Shown: positions 47,319-58,593 of the stretch, piece after piece
Position numbering within the stretch: position 1 is the first letter of the stretch
How the letters are laid out: each line of letters opens with the position of its first letter
From: Rodentibacter sp. JRC1
Lineage (GTDB): Bacteria; Pseudomonadota; Gammaproteobacteria; Enterobacterales; Pasteurellaceae
Reading direction: 5' to 3'
NCBI RefSeq assembly: GCF_020521555.1
Contig: NZ_BPWA01000001.1
Coordinates: 186,001 to 250,000, forward strand
DNA length: 64,000 bases
The notes under the pieces: model-generated
Databases searched by the model: none
The model's input: the letters and a program-made list of their open reading frames with translations, nothing else
Told to the model about the DNA's origin: nothing
Program-made: the position numbers and the translations under genes

Positions 47319-47356
47319 AAGTACGGTTAAAAATACAAGTATTTTCAACCGCACTT
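47319..47356. repeat. Uptake-signal inverted pair in a divergent promoter region
   Basis: AAGTACGGTTAAAAATAC and GTATTTTCAACCGCACTT make a long hairpin. One arm is a perfect uptake signal and the other has one change. Unusually, it lies between two divergent gene starts (47204 and 47487) rather than at a gene end. The rest of the gap holds no frame. Confidence 0.6.
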
Positions 47357-47486
47357 GAATTTCCTAAAATCTCATGAAAAACACTTCCTTAATTTCGCTA
47401 AAAAGCAAAGACTAAATTTCTGCCTACACTTGTCCATAACGGCGAAGAAAACTATAATCCCCCAAAATTTCAACTCATAAACCATC

Positions 47487-49010
47487 ATGTCAAACAAAAC
47501 CATTGCTAAAAATACCCTCTTTCTCTACATTCGTATGCTCTTTAATATGGGAGCAATGCTTTATATTTCACGTGTCGTATTACATGTGTTGGGCGTAGAA
47601 GATTTCGGTATTTATAATATCGTGATGGGGGTGGTGATTCTATTTTCGTTTTTTAACGGCACAATGACGGCGACGACACAACGCTTTATCAATGTGGAAA
47701 AAGCTTCAAATGATGTCGAACGCATCAATAAAGTCTTTAATATAAGTCTTCTCAACCATTTATTTATTATGCTCATTGTTGCGGTGCTGGCGGAAACAGT
47801 GGGGCTTTGGTTTCTAAACCATAAATTAAATATTCCCGTCGCTCGAATACAAGCCGCAAATGTAGTGTATCAAATTGCATTATTAATCGCCTTAATTGAA
47901 ATTATTAAAGTGCCGTTTAATGCAATGATTGTGGCACACGAGCGTATGTCTTTTTATGCTTGGTTGGGCTTGGGAGAAACGGCGTTTAAACTCTCCGCTA
48001 TTTTTATTTTAATGCAAATTGAACAGTACGATAAATTGATCGCTTATAGCTTGCTTTTACTCTGTGTGAGCGTACTTGTTTTCTCACTTTATTTTAATTT
48101 CACACGCCGTACTTTTTATATGGAAACCCGATTTCGTTTTCAAAAAGACTTGAATAAAACTAAAGAAATGGCAGGTTTCTCCGGTTGGATGTTGCTCGGA
48201 CAAACAGCTTATATCGCCTCTACTCAAGGCTTAAATATGGTGATAAACCTCTTTTTCGGGGTCACCGTTAATGCCGCAGTAGGCATTGCCACACAGGTGG
48301 ATACGGCTGTTTATAGCTTTGTGAACAATTTCCAAGTGGCATTTAATCCGCAACTTGTGCAGTCTTATGCGACAAAAGATTATGAACGCAATAAAAAATT
48401 GATTCTCGGTACATCAAAATATTCCTTTTATCTGATTGCGATTTTATCTGCCCCCGTGCTTTATTTCACTCACACGTTACTCACGCTTTGGCTAGGGGAT
48501 CATTTACCCATGTATGCGGTTCAATTGGTACAGGCCACACTGCTATGTTCACTCATTAGTGCAATGTCCGGCTCATTTTGGATGACTGCACTCGCCATCG
48601 GTTCAAACAGTATTAAGCAATACAATATTATTTTATCCCTGATCGATCTTTGCACCGTCCCACTCGCCTATTATTTATTCACCCTTGGTTATAATCCGGT
48701 ATATGCGTTTATCGGTCGATTTTCGACCGCACTTTTTATGCAAATTTATCGTATCTACTTTATTAACAAAAAAATTAAATTTAATCGAAAAGAGTTTGTC
48801 ACATACTTGCTGAATATCGGTATGGTTTTCTCCCTATTAATCGGACTAATTTATTTGTCAGATACGCAACGCCTCTATTCTTTCTTTGAATTTTTGAGTG
48901 AAGCGGTATTATTGGAAAGCGTCCTAATTATCGTTATTTTGCTCTTTGGTTTAAATCAAGCGGAAAAAGCATTCCTATTTAGTTATATTTTGAAAAAGGT
49001 AAAAAAATGA
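47487..49010 (+). CDS. Polysaccharide flippase (Wzx/LsgA-like, MVF superfamily)
   Basis: The 507-residue protein has about twelve to fourteen spans and belongs to the oligosaccharide flippase family. The N-terminus NTLFLYIRMLFNMGAMLYIS and the next segment VLGVEDFGIYNIVMGVVIL are typical of Wzx/RfbX and of H. influenzae LsgA. It should move lipid-linked glycan units across the inner membrane to the polymerase encoded at 45.2-46.4 kb. It overlaps the following gene by four bases (ATGA). Confidence 0.88.
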   Translation: MSNKTIAKNTLFLYIRMLFNMGAMLYISRVVLHVLGVEDFGIYNIVMGVVILFSFFNGTMTATTQRFINVEKASNDVERINKVFNISLLNHLFIMLIVAVLAETVGLWFLNHKLNIPVARIQAANVVYQIALLIALIEIIKVPFNAMIVAHERMSFYAWLGLGETAFKLSAIFILMQIEQYDKLIAYSLLLLCVSVLVFSLYFNFTRRTFYMETRFRFQKDLNKTKEMAGFSGWMLLGQTAYIASTQGLNMVINLFFGVTVNAAVGIATQVDTAVYSFVNNFQVAFNPQLVQSYATKDYERNKKLILGTSKYSFYLIAILSAPVLYFTHTLLTLWLGDHLPMYAVQLVQATLLCSLISAMSGSFWMTALAIGSNSIKQYNIILSLIDLCTVPLAYYLFTLGYNPVYAFIGRFSTALFMQIYRIYFINKKIKFNRKEFVTYLLNIGMVFSLLIGLIYLSDTQRLYSFFEFLSEAVLLESVLIIVILLFGLNQAEKAFLFSYILKKVKK

Positions 49011-49966
49011 ACTCAACATTAATTTCTCTAAAGCAAAAACTTGCGCCGATTGCGGATTTAATCAAAGATAAAAACGATGTGTTTTACCTTGATTATCCAT
49101 TGCATTTAAATGTCGGCGATTTATTGATTTATCACGGAACAGAACAATTTTTTAAAGATCATCATATTAATATCACCTTAAAACGTTGCGAATTTGATGT
49201 GGATCTTAATGAGATAAAACGAAAAATTACCCCGAATACGACCATCTTGTTACACGGCGGCGGTAATTTTGGCGATCTTTACCCTCAACACCAAAAAATT
49301 CGCGAAACAATGGTTCAACATTTCCCGAATAATCGCATTATCGTGCTGCCACAAACGTTATATTTTAAAGATCAAAAAAATCTGGAAAAATCAGCCGCAC
49401 TTTTCCGCCGACATAATGATTGCTACTTACTCGCACGTGATGAACGTACCGAAGAAACCTTCAAACAATTTTCGCAAAAAGTTTCCTTATCGCCGGATAT
49501 GGCACACGAACTCTATGGAATATTACCGACCAAGAAAAATTCCACCGATAAGCAACTTTATTTCTTACGGAAAGATATTGAAGCCAGTAATGTAGAAAAA
49601 ACGATTCTTGCCACACTGCCTCCTAACGCCAATGTGAAAGACTGGGATGATATTCTTTCCCGCGTAGATGATGTTGTGTTAGCGTTTAGCTGGCGTATTA
49701 ATAAATTTGCCAATAAACAAAATTGGGGGTGGCTGAAAGATCTTTTTCATCAATTTTGGTTTGCTTATACCAAACGCATTGTTAATCGCGTGGCAAAAAT
49801 CTTCTTACAAAACGATTCGATAACGACAACACGTTTACACGGCCATATTTTTTCATGCTTACTTGAAATTCCGAATCGGGTTTGCGACAACGCCTATGGC
49901 AAAAATTCCGGCTACGCCAATTTATGGACAAAAGAAATTGATTTTGTGGAAATTGATAAAAAATGA
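49007..49966 (+). CDS. Polysaccharide pyruvyl transferase family protein
   Basis: The 319-residue cytosolic protein matches the pyruvyl-transferase family (CsaB/EpsO-like). It has a Rossmann-like N-terminus with VFYLDYPLHLNVGDLLIYHG, then TTILLHGGGNFGDLYPQHQK, then IIVLPQTLYF and the C-terminal TTTRLHGHIFSCLLEIP. Family members attach pyruvate ketals from phosphoenolpyruvate to sugars, giving the glycan a negative charge; some act as other glycan-modifying enzymes. It lies between the flippase and a DUF218 gene and overlaps both by four bases. Confidence 0.85.
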   Translation: MNSTLISLKQKLAPIADLIKDKNDVFYLDYPLHLNVGDLLIYHGTEQFFKDHHINITLKRCEFDVDLNEIKRKITPNTTILLHGGGNFGDLYPQHQKIRETMVQHFPNNRIIVLPQTLYFKDQKNLEKSAALFRRHNDCYLLARDERTEETFKQFSQKVSLSPDMAHELYGILPTKKNSTDKQLYFLRKDIEASNVEKTILATLPPNANVKDWDDILSRVDDVVLAFSWRINKFANKQNWGWLKDLFHQFWFAYTKRIVNRVAKIFLQNDSITTTRLHGHIFSCLLEIPNRVCDNAYGKNSGYANLWTKEIDFVEIDKK

Positions 49967-50706
49967 TGGAACTCAAAAAACTCATTACCGCTATCATTCT
50001 GCCGCCATCTAATGTTTTAATTCTATGGCTGTTGGCGTTAATTCTCGCAAAGTTAAAGTTCAAAAAATTAAGCCGAATTTTGACCGCACTTGGTATCGGT
50101 TCACTTTACATATTAAGCATTCCCTTTACGGCTCAAACCTTAAAAGACAGCTTAATTACGGAGGATCACTTAACCCTTGAGGATTATAAACAGGCGCAAG
50201 CCATTGTGTTATTAGGCGGAGGATTGCGTGATAGTAAAGAACTCTACTCACCGCTCGCCTCCACCGCAATTCAATTAGAACGCCTGCGTTACGCCGCTTA
50301 TTTACAAAAAGAAACCGCTTTGCCGTTGTTAATCACCGGAGCCAGTCCAACCGGAGCCATCGAAGCAAAAGTTGCCGCTGAAGAATTATTGTATTTCTTT
50401 AATGTGCCGACAAAATGGATTGAATCCCGAGCCTTAACAACAAAAGAAAACGCACTGTTTACGAAGGAAATGTTGGCGAAAAATCACATCGACAAAATCG
50501 TTCTTGTCACCAATGAGTGGCATATGCAGCGTGCAAAATTGCTCTTTCAAAAACAAGGGTTTGAAGTCTTGCCAGCCGGCGTCGGCGAAGGCATCACACC
50601 GGAAAATTACGGATTAAATCTAATGCACTTCGTCCCTCAAGGCGGCGCGTTAGCGAAAAATACACAGTTATTGAAAGAATGGTTGGGCTATTGGAAAGAA
50701 AAGTAA
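49963..50706 (+). CDS. DUF218 (ElyC/YdcF-like) envelope protein
   Basis: The 247-residue protein has two N-terminal membrane spans (about 12-55) and a DUF218 domain. The domain shows AIVLLGGGLRDSKELYSPLA, ALPLLITGASPTGAIEAKVA, SRALTTKENALFTKEML and VLVTNEWHMQRAKLLFQKQG. E. coli ElyC (elevated-frequency-of-lysis factor) acts in peptidoglycan and lipid-carrier metabolism. The ATGA overlap with the pyruvyl-transferase gene places it in the glycan operon, so a role in lipid-carrier or glycan export is plausible. A second in-frame ATG follows the first immediately. Confidence 0.88.
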   Translation: MMELKKLITAIILPPSNVLILWLLALILAKLKFKKLSRILTALGIGSLYILSIPFTAQTLKDSLITEDHLTLEDYKQAQAIVLLGGGLRDSKELYSPLASTAIQLERLRYAAYLQKETALPLLITGASPTGAIEAKVAAEELLYFFNVPTKWIESRALTTKENALFTKEMLAKNHIDKIVLVTNEWHMQRAKLLFQKQGFEVLPAGVGEGITPENYGLNLMHFVPQGGALAKNTQLLKEWLGYWKEK

Positions 50707-50740
50707 TCAAGATTCAAATCTATGATTAATAAATCAAACA

Positions 50741-50766
50741 CAAACTCCCCTAAAAGGGGAGTTTTT
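50741..50766. terminator. Terminator between the glycan operon and malG
   Basis: AAACTCCCC and GGGGAGTTT form a nine-pair stem with a short loop and flanking T on the plus strand. It lies between convergent transcription units. Confidence 0.75.
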
Positions 50767-50789
50767 ACGTTTATAGTTTGCGGAGTTCC

Positions 50790-51680
50790 TTATCCTTTCA
50801 CACCGCCTGCAGTTAATCCCCCTACTAACCAACGTTGTGCGATTAGAAATACCGCTGTAATAGGAATTGCAGATAATACTGCGGCAGCGGCAAAATCCCC
50901 CCAAAGATAATTTTGAGCATAGAGATATTGTTGCATTCCCACGGCAAGTGTATAGCTATTGACATCACGTAAAAGTAATGACGCAACAGGCACTTCTGTA
51001 ATAGCTGCAATAAAAGAAAGAATGAATACTACCGCTAAAATCGGTACGGACAATGGAAGTAAAATGAGTCTGAATGCCTGCCACGGCGTTGCTCCATCTA
51101 AAGAAGCGGCTTCCTCTAAAGAACTATCAATGGTTTCAAAATAACCCTTGATAGTCCAAACATGTAAAGCAATTCCTCCCAAGTAGGCAAATATCACTCC
51201 GGCGTGAGTGTTTAGCCCAAGAAATGGAACGTATTGTCCTAAGCGATCAAATAATGCATAAAGTGCCACTAAAGATAATACAGCCGGAAACATTTGGAAA
51301 ATCAACATTCCTTGTAATAGTGTTTTTTTACCTTTAAATTTCATTCTGGCAAAGGCATAAGCACAGGTAGTAGAAAGTGCAACAATGCCTACCGCAGTGA
51401 TCGTAGCGACTTTTACCGAATTCCATAACCATAGTAGTACAGGAAATGGCGGCGGTGTAACAGAGCCATCGGGATGAATAACATCAAAGCCTAAGGCAAG
51501 TTTCCAGTGTTCCCAAGAAATCTCACGTGGAATAAGATCACCAAGTGCCAAATTCCCGGGTCGTAACGAAATGCCAATCACCATCAGTAATGGAAACATA
51601 ATAAGTGAAATAAATAGAATTAGTACGGCATGAGTTGCCCAGAGTCGATAACGCATAGATTTTGGTTGTACGATAGCCAT
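50790..51680 (-). CDS. malG: Maltose/maltodextrin ABC permease MalG
   Basis: This inner membrane subunit of the maltose importer has 296 residues and six spans. The EAA loop that contacts MalK is in [20 protein letters not shown] near residue 192, and the C-terminus is the usual [15 protein letters not shown]. It starts ten bases after malF with AGGAG before the ATG. It belongs to the malE-malF-malG transcription unit. Confidence 0.97.
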   Translation of the reverse strand: MAIVQPKSMRYRLWATHAVLILFISLIMFPLLMVIGISLRPGNLALGDLIPREISWEHWKLALGFDVIHPDGSVTPPPFPVLLWLWNSVKVATITAVGIVALSTTCAYAFARMKFKGKKTLLQGMLIFQMFPAVLSLVALYALFDRLGQYVPFLGLNTHAGVIFAYLGGIALHVWTIKGYFETIDSSLEEAASLDGATPWQAFRLILLPLSVPILAVVFILSFIAAITEVPVASLLLRDVNSYTLAVGMQQYLYAQNYLWGDFAAAAVLSAIPITAVFLIAQRWLVGGLTAGGVKG

Positions 51681-51690
51681 AATAATTCTC

Positions 51691-53241
51691 CTAGTCTAAT
51701 TTCATTTTGGTTGCTTTGATATTTAATAATGCCAAACCGCCCACCAATAAGAAGATAATCGTTGCGATAGCTGCTGCCAAACCGAAATCTTGAGAACCGC
51801 TACCTTCAAAAGCAATACGATAAGTGTAGCTTACCAATAAATCTGTATAACCCGCTGGTGTCGTCGTACCAATCATATCCGGACGGCCATTAGTTAATAA
51901 CTGAATCAAGACAAAATTATTAAAATTAAAGGCGAAACTTGCAATCATCAGCGGTGTTAATGGCTTTAACAACAGTGGAAAGGTAATTTTGGTAAAGTTT
52001 TGCCACGTTGAAGCACCATCCATCGCAGAAGCCTCATAGAGTTCCTGTGGAATCGCTTTGAGTAACCCCATACATAAAATCATCATATAAGGATAACCCA
52101 GCCAAGTATTTACGATTAAAATCATTACCTTTGCAAGAAACGGATCATTAAACCATTCCGGTCTGATGCCAAAAAAATGATTTAAAATCATATTGATCTC
52201 ACCAAAACTTTGGTTAAATAATCCCTTGAATACTAAGATGGAAATAAAAGCGGGAACAGCATAAGGTAAAATAAGTAATAAGCGATAAACACTTTTCCCT
52301 TGTAATGCTTCCCATTGCACTATACAAGCAAGGACCATTCCAATAATAACGGTAAATACAACCGTTAAAACCGAAAATACAATTGTCCAAATAAAGATTT
52401 GTATAAATGGTTTTTGGATACCTTCATCGGTAAAAATTTTAACAAAATTATGAAATCCCGTCGCTACGGTATAACCCGGCTCAAGTGTTTCATTTTCCCA
52501 CCCGCCACTGTCATTAATCGCTTGGAAAAAACCTTTATCATCGTTAGCACGGTAACGTTTCATTGTTTCATTATTCGTTAAAATTTTTGTATTTTCATCA
52601 TAAGTGTAACGCATTTTTTGTTCTGAAAATTGACGCAGAGAACTCATCGTCAATTCATTTCCATCAGGCAAAATCACAGTCATTGCCTGCAATGCAGCAC
52701 GATTTTGCGTAACAACTTTTAACGGTGAGCTTTCACCGTTCGGTATCGTTTTTTCTACAACATTTACCGGAGTGTCCGTCAATAAAATATCATCGGAAAC
52801 AAAAATTTGATCGGTATTTTTATTGTGTATAGCTAATTTAAAGCGTTTATCCGCTTGCGGATACAATTTGAAGTCGTATTTGCTACCGGAAAAATAATGT
52901 TGTTGTGTCAATACGCTCAACGCCCGTTCAAAAGAAAGTTGATTCGTACCACTATAATTGGTAAAGGCGATAGCAATGGTCGCAACAAGCGGAAATAAAA
53001 TGAAAATTACCATTCCCATCATACCGGGAAAAACATAACGCCACGAATAAGCTTTTTGACTACCGAAAATATATAAGCCGGATGTTAAAATTACTAAAGT
53101 TAGAAGTGCAAATAAATATTCCCCACTAGAGTACATCAGCGTAACCAAATAAAAATCGATCAGAAAAACCGTTCCGATTAATAGCTTTTTTAAGTAGTTA
53201 GCGGAGAATTTCGATGGAGCAGAATCAATATTTTTTAGCAT
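51691..53241 (-). CDS. malF: Maltose/maltodextrin ABC permease MalF
   Basis: This larger permease subunit has 516 residues, close to E. coli. The N-terminal spans are followed by the large MalF-specific P2 periplasmic domain (about residues 95-270), which contacts MalE. The EAA loop is in [20 protein letters not shown] near residue 405, and the last span precedes [12 protein letters not shown]. It sits about 150 bases after malE, with a small GC-rich hairpin between, and ten bases before malG. Confidence 0.97.
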   Translation of the reverse strand: MLKNIDSAPSKFSANYLKKLLIGTVFLIDFYLVTLMYSSGEYLFALLTLVILTSGLYIFGSQKAYSWRYVFPGMMGMVIFILFPLVATIAIAFTNYSGTNQLSFERALSVLTQQHYFSGSKYDFKLYPQADKRFKLAIHNKNTDQIFVSDDILLTDTPVNVVEKTIPNGESSPLKVVTQNRAALQAMTVILPDGNELTMSSLRQFSEQKMRYTYDENTKILTNNETMKRYRANDDKGFFQAINDSGGWENETLEPGYTVATGFHNFVKIFTDEGIQKPFIQIFIWTIVFSVLTVVFTVIIGMVLACIVQWEALQGKSVYRLLLILPYAVPAFISILVFKGLFNQSFGEINMILNHFFGIRPEWFNDPFLAKVMILIVNTWLGYPYMMILCMGLLKAIPQELYEASAMDGASTWQNFTKITFPLLLKPLTPLMIASFAFNFNNFVLIQLLTNGRPDMIGTTTPAGYTDLLVSYTYRIAFEGSGSQDFGLAAAIATIIFLLVGGLALLNIKATKMKLD

Positions 53242-53365
53242 AATACACCTCGAAATGCTGAGAAATTAATTATTACATTAATATGAGATGGCAAGATAAA
53301 TAACTCGAAAAAATATAGATAAATTTTGACCGCACTTTTAGCTAATTATCTATACGATGGAATAA

Positions 53366-53382
53366 GCGGGTTACTCACCCGC
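53366..53382 (-). promoter_or_regulatory. GC-rich hairpin between malE and malF
   Basis: GCGGGT and ACCCGC form a stem with a five-base loop just after the malE stop and without a T run. In E. coli a REP hairpin at the same place protects malE mRNA and lowers malFG output; this may do the same. Confidence 0.5.
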
Positions 53383-53394
53383 CGGAAAAAGTTA

Positions 53395-54579
53395 TTATTT
53401 TTGAATTCTCGCCCGAGCATCATCCAATGCGGCTTTTACTTCTTGCCGTCCGGATACTGCATTAATAATCGCACTACGTTCTGCATACCAAAATGCTGAC
53501 ATTTGCGGAATATTCGGCATAATTTCACCATTTTTTGCATTTTCCATAGTTGCCGCAATACGAGAATCTTTAGCCAATTTTTCTTGATAGGACTTCAAGG
53601 CTACGGCACCAAGTGGCTTATCCGCATTAACCACAGCCAATCCTTCATCGGTAAGTAAGTAATTTTCTAAAAATTCTTTAGCCAAATCTTTATTCGGACT
53701 TGCTGCATTTACAGCTGCACTTAATACTCCGACAAACGGCTTGGATGCTTTGCCATTCAAGGTAGGAAGAACGGCAACACCATAGTTAATTTTGCTTTTC
53801 TCAATATTGCCCCATGCCCAAGGGCCATTAATTGTTAATGCACTTTCTCCTTTATTAAAACTTGCCTCGGCAACAGCATAATCCATATCAGCATTAATGA
53901 CTTTATTTTTAACCATATCGACTACGAACTGTAACCCTTTTTGAGCCCCTTGATTGTTAACACCAATATCACTTACATCATAGCTACCATTGACGAATTT
54001 AAAAGCGTAACCACCGTTTGAAGCTACCACCGGCCAAGTAAAATAAGGCTCGGCTAAATTCCACATAATGGCATTTTTGCCTTCTTTTTTAAGCTTTTTA
54101 TCAAGTTCTAAAATTTCTTCCCAAGATTTAGGCGCCTCAGGTGTTAAATCTTTATTATAGATAAGTGATAACGCTTCAATTGCAACAGGATAACCAATAA
54201 TCTTGCCATTGTAAGTTTCCGCATTCCAAGAGAAATCTACAAATTTATCTTTAAACTCTTGGCTTGGTTGTAGCTCGGCTAATAAACCTGCTTGAGCATA
54301 TCCTCCAAAACGGTCGTGCGCCCAAAAAATAATATCCGGACCATCTCCGGTAGAGGCGACTTGTGGAAATTTTTCTTCTAATTTATCCGGGTGTTCAACT
54401 AAAACGGATACGCCCGTGTCAGTCTCAAATTTTTTACCCACTTCGGCAAGCCCGTTATAACCTTTGTCACCATTAATCCAAATGACTAATTTTCCTTCCG
54501 TCATCTTCGCCATTACAGATGAAGATAAGACTAATCCCGCCATTGTCGTTAAAGTAAATTTCAATAATTTTTTACTCAT
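53395..54579 (-). CDS. malE: Periplasmic maltose-binding protein MalE
   Basis: This substrate-binding protein delivers maltose and maltodextrins to MalFGK2. The start at 54579 ([20 protein letters not shown]) follows AAGGAGTGTGCT and gives 394 residues; the longer frame is rejected. The signal peptide is cut after VMA. The mature N-terminus [20 protein letters not shown] is nearly identical in pattern to E. coli MalE, as are [20 protein letters not shown] and [20 protein letters not shown]. It is divergent from malK with a shared control region. Confidence 0.97.
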   Translation of the reverse strand: MSKKLLKFTLTTMAGLVLSSSVMAKMTEGKLVIWINGDKGYNGLAEVGKKFETDTGVSVLVEHPDKLEEKFPQVASTGDGPDIIFWAHDRFGGYAQAGLLAELQPSQEFKDKFVDFSWNAETYNGKIIGYPVAIEALSLIYNKDLTPEAPKSWEEILELDKKLKKEGKNAIMWNLAEPYFTWPVVASNGGYAFKFVNGSYDVSDIGVNNQGAQKGLQFVVDMVKNKVINADMDYAVAEASFNKGESALTINGPWAWGNIEKSKINYGVAVLPTLNGKASKPFVGVLSAAVNAASPNKDLAKEFLENYLLTDEGLAVVNADKPLGAVALKSYQEKLAKDSRIAATMENAKNGEIMPNIPQMSAFWYAERSAIINAVSGRQEVKAALDDARARIQK

Positions 54580-54674
54580 AGCACACTCCTTACGTGTTGA
54601 TAAATAAAGCATTAAACCTGAGGGATAATCCCATTTAGTTTAATTAAATTATCAATAAATATTTCCTTTTTGTA

Positions 54675-54680
54675 TCATCC
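54675..54680 (-). promoter_or_regulatory. MalT box for malEFG
   Basis: TCATCC on the plus strand reads GGATGA on the minus strand, the MalT consensus. It lies 96 bases before the malE start. Confidence 0.5.
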
Positions 54681-54734
54681 TTTGTTCTACGCCCCCTAAG
54701 AATTATCTCACTTTATTTTTGATAAGTTCTATTT

Positions 54735-54783
54735 TGTGAAGTAGATCACATTTGTTAAATTAAAAAATGTGATCTGCTTCAAA
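54735..54783. promoter_or_regulatory. CRP sites within a large palindrome in the malE/malK control region
   Basis: TGTGAAGTAGATCACA at 54735-54750 has both CRP half-sites, TGTGA-N6-TCACA. A second, weaker one starts at 54768 (TGTGATCTGCTTCAAA). Together they form an inverted repeat with arms GAAGTAGATCACATTT and AAATGTGATCTGCTTC (54738-54780), centred between the two genes. The rest of the 393-base gap is AT-rich with no frame I can support. Confidence 0.75.
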
Positions 54784-54877
54784 AATTTGATTCCCAAAGT
54801 CATTTTTATTAAAAAAATAATTCAAAAAAATAAAAAATAGATACTTTTTCATTCTAATCCTTAAAAAAGTAGAAAAA

Positions 54878-54883
54878 GGATGA
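54878..54883 (+). promoter_or_regulatory. MalT box for malK-lamB-malM
   Basis: GGATGA on the plus strand, about 90 bases before the malK start, is placed symmetrically to the malE box. Confidence 0.5.
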
Positions 54884-54972
54884 TTTTTTATCTATTGAGA
54901 TAAGCAATGATACTTTCCCAAAAAGAAGAATATAGTTTGTTGTAAAAACTTAATGTTGTATGAGGTTTTGTT

Positions 54973-56115
54973 ATGGCCAATGTATCACTGCGTAATGTTA
55001 ATAAATCCTATGGGAATATCCACATCTCAAAAAATGTTAATTTAGAAATAAATGAAGGTGAGTTTGTTGTATTTGTCGGACCATCAGGCTGTGGTAAATC
55101 AACGTTATTAAGAATGATCGCCGGACTAGAAGATATTACTTCCGGTGATTTATATATTGGTGAAAAACGAATGAATGATGTTGAACCAGCCAAACGCGGT
55201 ATCGGAATGGTTTTCCAATCCTATGCTTTATACCCGCATTTAAATGTGGCGGACAATATGTCTTTCGGTTTGAAACTGGCCGGTGTAAACAAGCAGGAAC
55301 GTGAACAGCGGGTAAACCAAGTAGCGGAAGTGCTCCAACTTGCTCATTTATTAGACCGAAAACCCAAAGCGTTATCAGGCGGCCAACGTCAGCGGGTGGC
55401 AATTGGTAGAACGCTTGTTTCTCAACCTGAAGTGTTTCTGTTAGATGAACCTCTTTCAAACCTTGATGCAGGATTACGTGTACAAATGCGGGTTGAAATA
55501 TCCAAATTACATAAAAAATTGGGTCGTACGATGATTTATGTTACTCACGATCAAGTTGAAGCGATGACTTTAGCGGATAAGATTGTTGTTTTACAGGCCT
55601 TAGGCAACAATCAGAACATACTTACCAATGTTGCACAAATAGGAAAACCGTTAGAACTTTATCACTATCCGGCAAATCGTTTTGTTGCAGGTTTCATCGG
55701 ATCACCAAAAATGAATTTCTTACCGGTACGCGTAACGTCGGTCGAATCGGAACGGGTTCAAGTGGAATTACCCGATGCGAACCACCATAACTTTTGGGTA
55801 CCCGTTGAAGGCAAGGATGTAAATGAAGGGGAAATGTTGTCTTTGGGTATCCGACCGGAGCATGTTATCCCTGTTTCACAAACAAAAGTTCGATTACATG
55901 GCATTGTTCAAGTTGTTGAATTATTAGGTCACGAAACGCAAATACACGTTGAAATACCGGAAATTCATCATCCTGTGTTTGTTTACCGCCAAAATGACAT
56001 CGTCTTAGTTAATGAAGGGGATGAAATTGAAATTGGTATTGCGCCGGAACGCTGCCATTTATTTAAAGAGGACGGTACGGCTTGCAAACGTCTCTTTAAA
56101 GAAATAGGGGTATAA
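54973..56115 (+). CDS. malK: Maltose/maltodextrin import ATPase MalK
   Basis: This is the ATPase of the MalFGK2 importer. The 380 residues have Walker [19 protein letters not shown], signature [15 protein letters not shown], Walker [17 protein letters not shown] and the switch [19 protein letters not shown]-terminal regulatory domain ([35 protein letters not shown]) in enterics binds MalT and EIIA-glucose. It is the first gene of the plus-strand mal unit; lamB follows after about 80 bases. Confidence 0.97.
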   Translation: MANVSLRNVNKSYGNIHISKNVNLEINEGEFVVFVGPSGCGKSTLLRMIAGLEDITSGDLYIGEKRMNDVEPAKRGIGMVFQSYALYPHLNVADNMSFGLKLAGVNKQEREQRVNQVAEVLQLAHLLDRKPKALSGGQRQRVAIGRTLVSQPEVFLLDEPLSNLDAGLRVQMRVEISKLHKKLGRTMIYVTHDQVEAMTLADKIVVLQALGNNQNILTNVAQIGKPLELYHYPANRFVAGFIGSPKMNFLPVRVTSVESERVQVELPDANHHNFWVPVEGKDVNEGEMLSLGIRPEHVIPVSQTKVRLHGIVQVVELLGHETQIHVEIPEIHHPVFVYRQNDIVLVNEGDEIEIGIAPERCHLFKEDGTACKRLFKEIGV

Positions 56116-56131
56116 GATTTTATACGAATAA

Positions 56132-57466
<1,335 letters not shown>

Positions 57467-57483
57467 TACTTAAAATATAATAC

Positions 57484-57505
57484 GGGGGACAATCATTCTT
57501 CCCCC
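57484..57505 (+). promoter_or_regulatory. Hairpin between lamB and malM
   Basis: GGGGGA pairs with TCCCCC over a ten-base loop, with no proper T run after it. It may stabilise the lamB mRNA or partly stop transcription before malM. Confidence 0.5.
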
Positions 57506-57530
57506 TTCTTTCAAATATTATGAGGTTAAT

Positions 57531-58409
57531 ATGAAAAAAGCACTTTTTTCCACCGCACTTTTATTGGCTAATATGTTAGTTGTTTTGCCAAGCACTGCAA
57601 CACCAAATCATATTAACTCCACAGTGTTATCACAATTAGATTGGCAAGATGTTTCCTTCTCCGAAACGTTAACAACCACGTTAAATACACAACAAAAAGA
57701 AGATTTTATTATTCCCTTTGCCGGAATAGAAAGCCCTGTTGCGGCATACCGAATCCCTGCAAACCAAGGAGCATTGGAAATTAATATTGCCAGCCCGGTT
57801 ATAAAAGATCAGGTATTTGTACCCAGCGCTATTGTTTTAGATAGTCAATTTAAGATTGCTGCTAACTATTCTTCCTCTGATTTTAAATTTGAGGAAGAAA
57901 GAGGGTTTCAACCTAATCGTTTTGTCGCCAAGTTGAATTTAACCCCAACACCAAATCAGGATTACATTTATTTATTGGTTTACACTACAGCCAAGGATGT
58001 ACAAAAAACAACACAAATACTCCATCCTGCTAAAAGTTTTGCTAAAGCCACAGGCAAACAACCTCCGGCAATTGCAGACATTGAAGTGAAACACAGTCTT
58101 TATGGCGAAATCAGCGTTAATGTAACCGCAGCCGGAGGGACACGCTTTATCGGTATTCCAACAGATATTTTCACCGGTAAGAAACCGAGTTCTGACCGAA
58201 CAGTCGGTCAATCGATACAACAATTGACACAAAAAAATAAATCTGTTGTTGCCGTAGATACGGAAACAGAGGCTTATTTCAAGCAAGCCGTCACCAAGGC
58301 TTTAAAACAAAATGATGTAAATCGTGCATTAAATTTAGTTAACGAAGCGGAAAAATTAGGTTTAACATCACCACGAAAAATTTTTTTACAACAGGTTTCT
58401 ACTAAATAA
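57531..58409 (+). CDS. malM: Maltose operon periplasmic protein MalM
   Basis: The 292-residue periplasmic protein of the MalM family has an unknown exact role but is always found in the maltose regulon. The signal peptide MKKALFSTALLLANMLVVLP is cut near residue 23. The N-terminus of the mature chain, LSQLDWQDVSFSETLTTTLN, and the segment DFIIPFAGIESPVAAYRIPA are typical, as is GEISVNVTAAGGTRFIGIPT. ATGAGGTTAAT precedes the ATG. The signal peptide carries an uptake signal (STALL codons). Confidence 0.92.
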   Translation: MKKALFSTALLLANMLVVLPSTATPNHINSTVLSQLDWQDVSFSETLTTTLNTQQKEDFIIPFAGIESPVAAYRIPANQGALEINIASPVIKDQVFVPSAIVLDSQFKIAANYSSSDFKFEEERGFQPNRFVAKLNLTPTPNQDYIYLLVYTTAKDVQKTTQILHPAKSFAKATGKQPPAIADIEVKHSLYGEISVNVTAAGGTRFIGIPTDIFTGKKPSSDRTVGQSIQQLTQKNKSVVAVDTETEAYFKQAVTKALKQNDVNRALNLVNEAEKLGLTSPRKIFLQQVSTK

Positions 58410-58427
58410 TATTTGCTGCTTAATTTT

Positions 58428-58454
58428 GCCACCTTTAATAAGGTGGCTTTTTTT
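58428..58454. terminator. Terminator between malM and malT
   Basis: GCCACCTT and AAGGTGGC form the stem, followed by TTTTTTT on the plus strand. Confidence 0.85.
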
Positions 58455-58593
58455 CGGGTTAATATTTTAGATACTTATACCATTAATCTAAAAATAATTA
58501 ATCGTTTATTAAACCACCACCTTTTTAATTTGCTTTACTATATTACCAAAGTGAGGTCATTTTTTAGATAAATTATATTTTGATACAAGAAAA

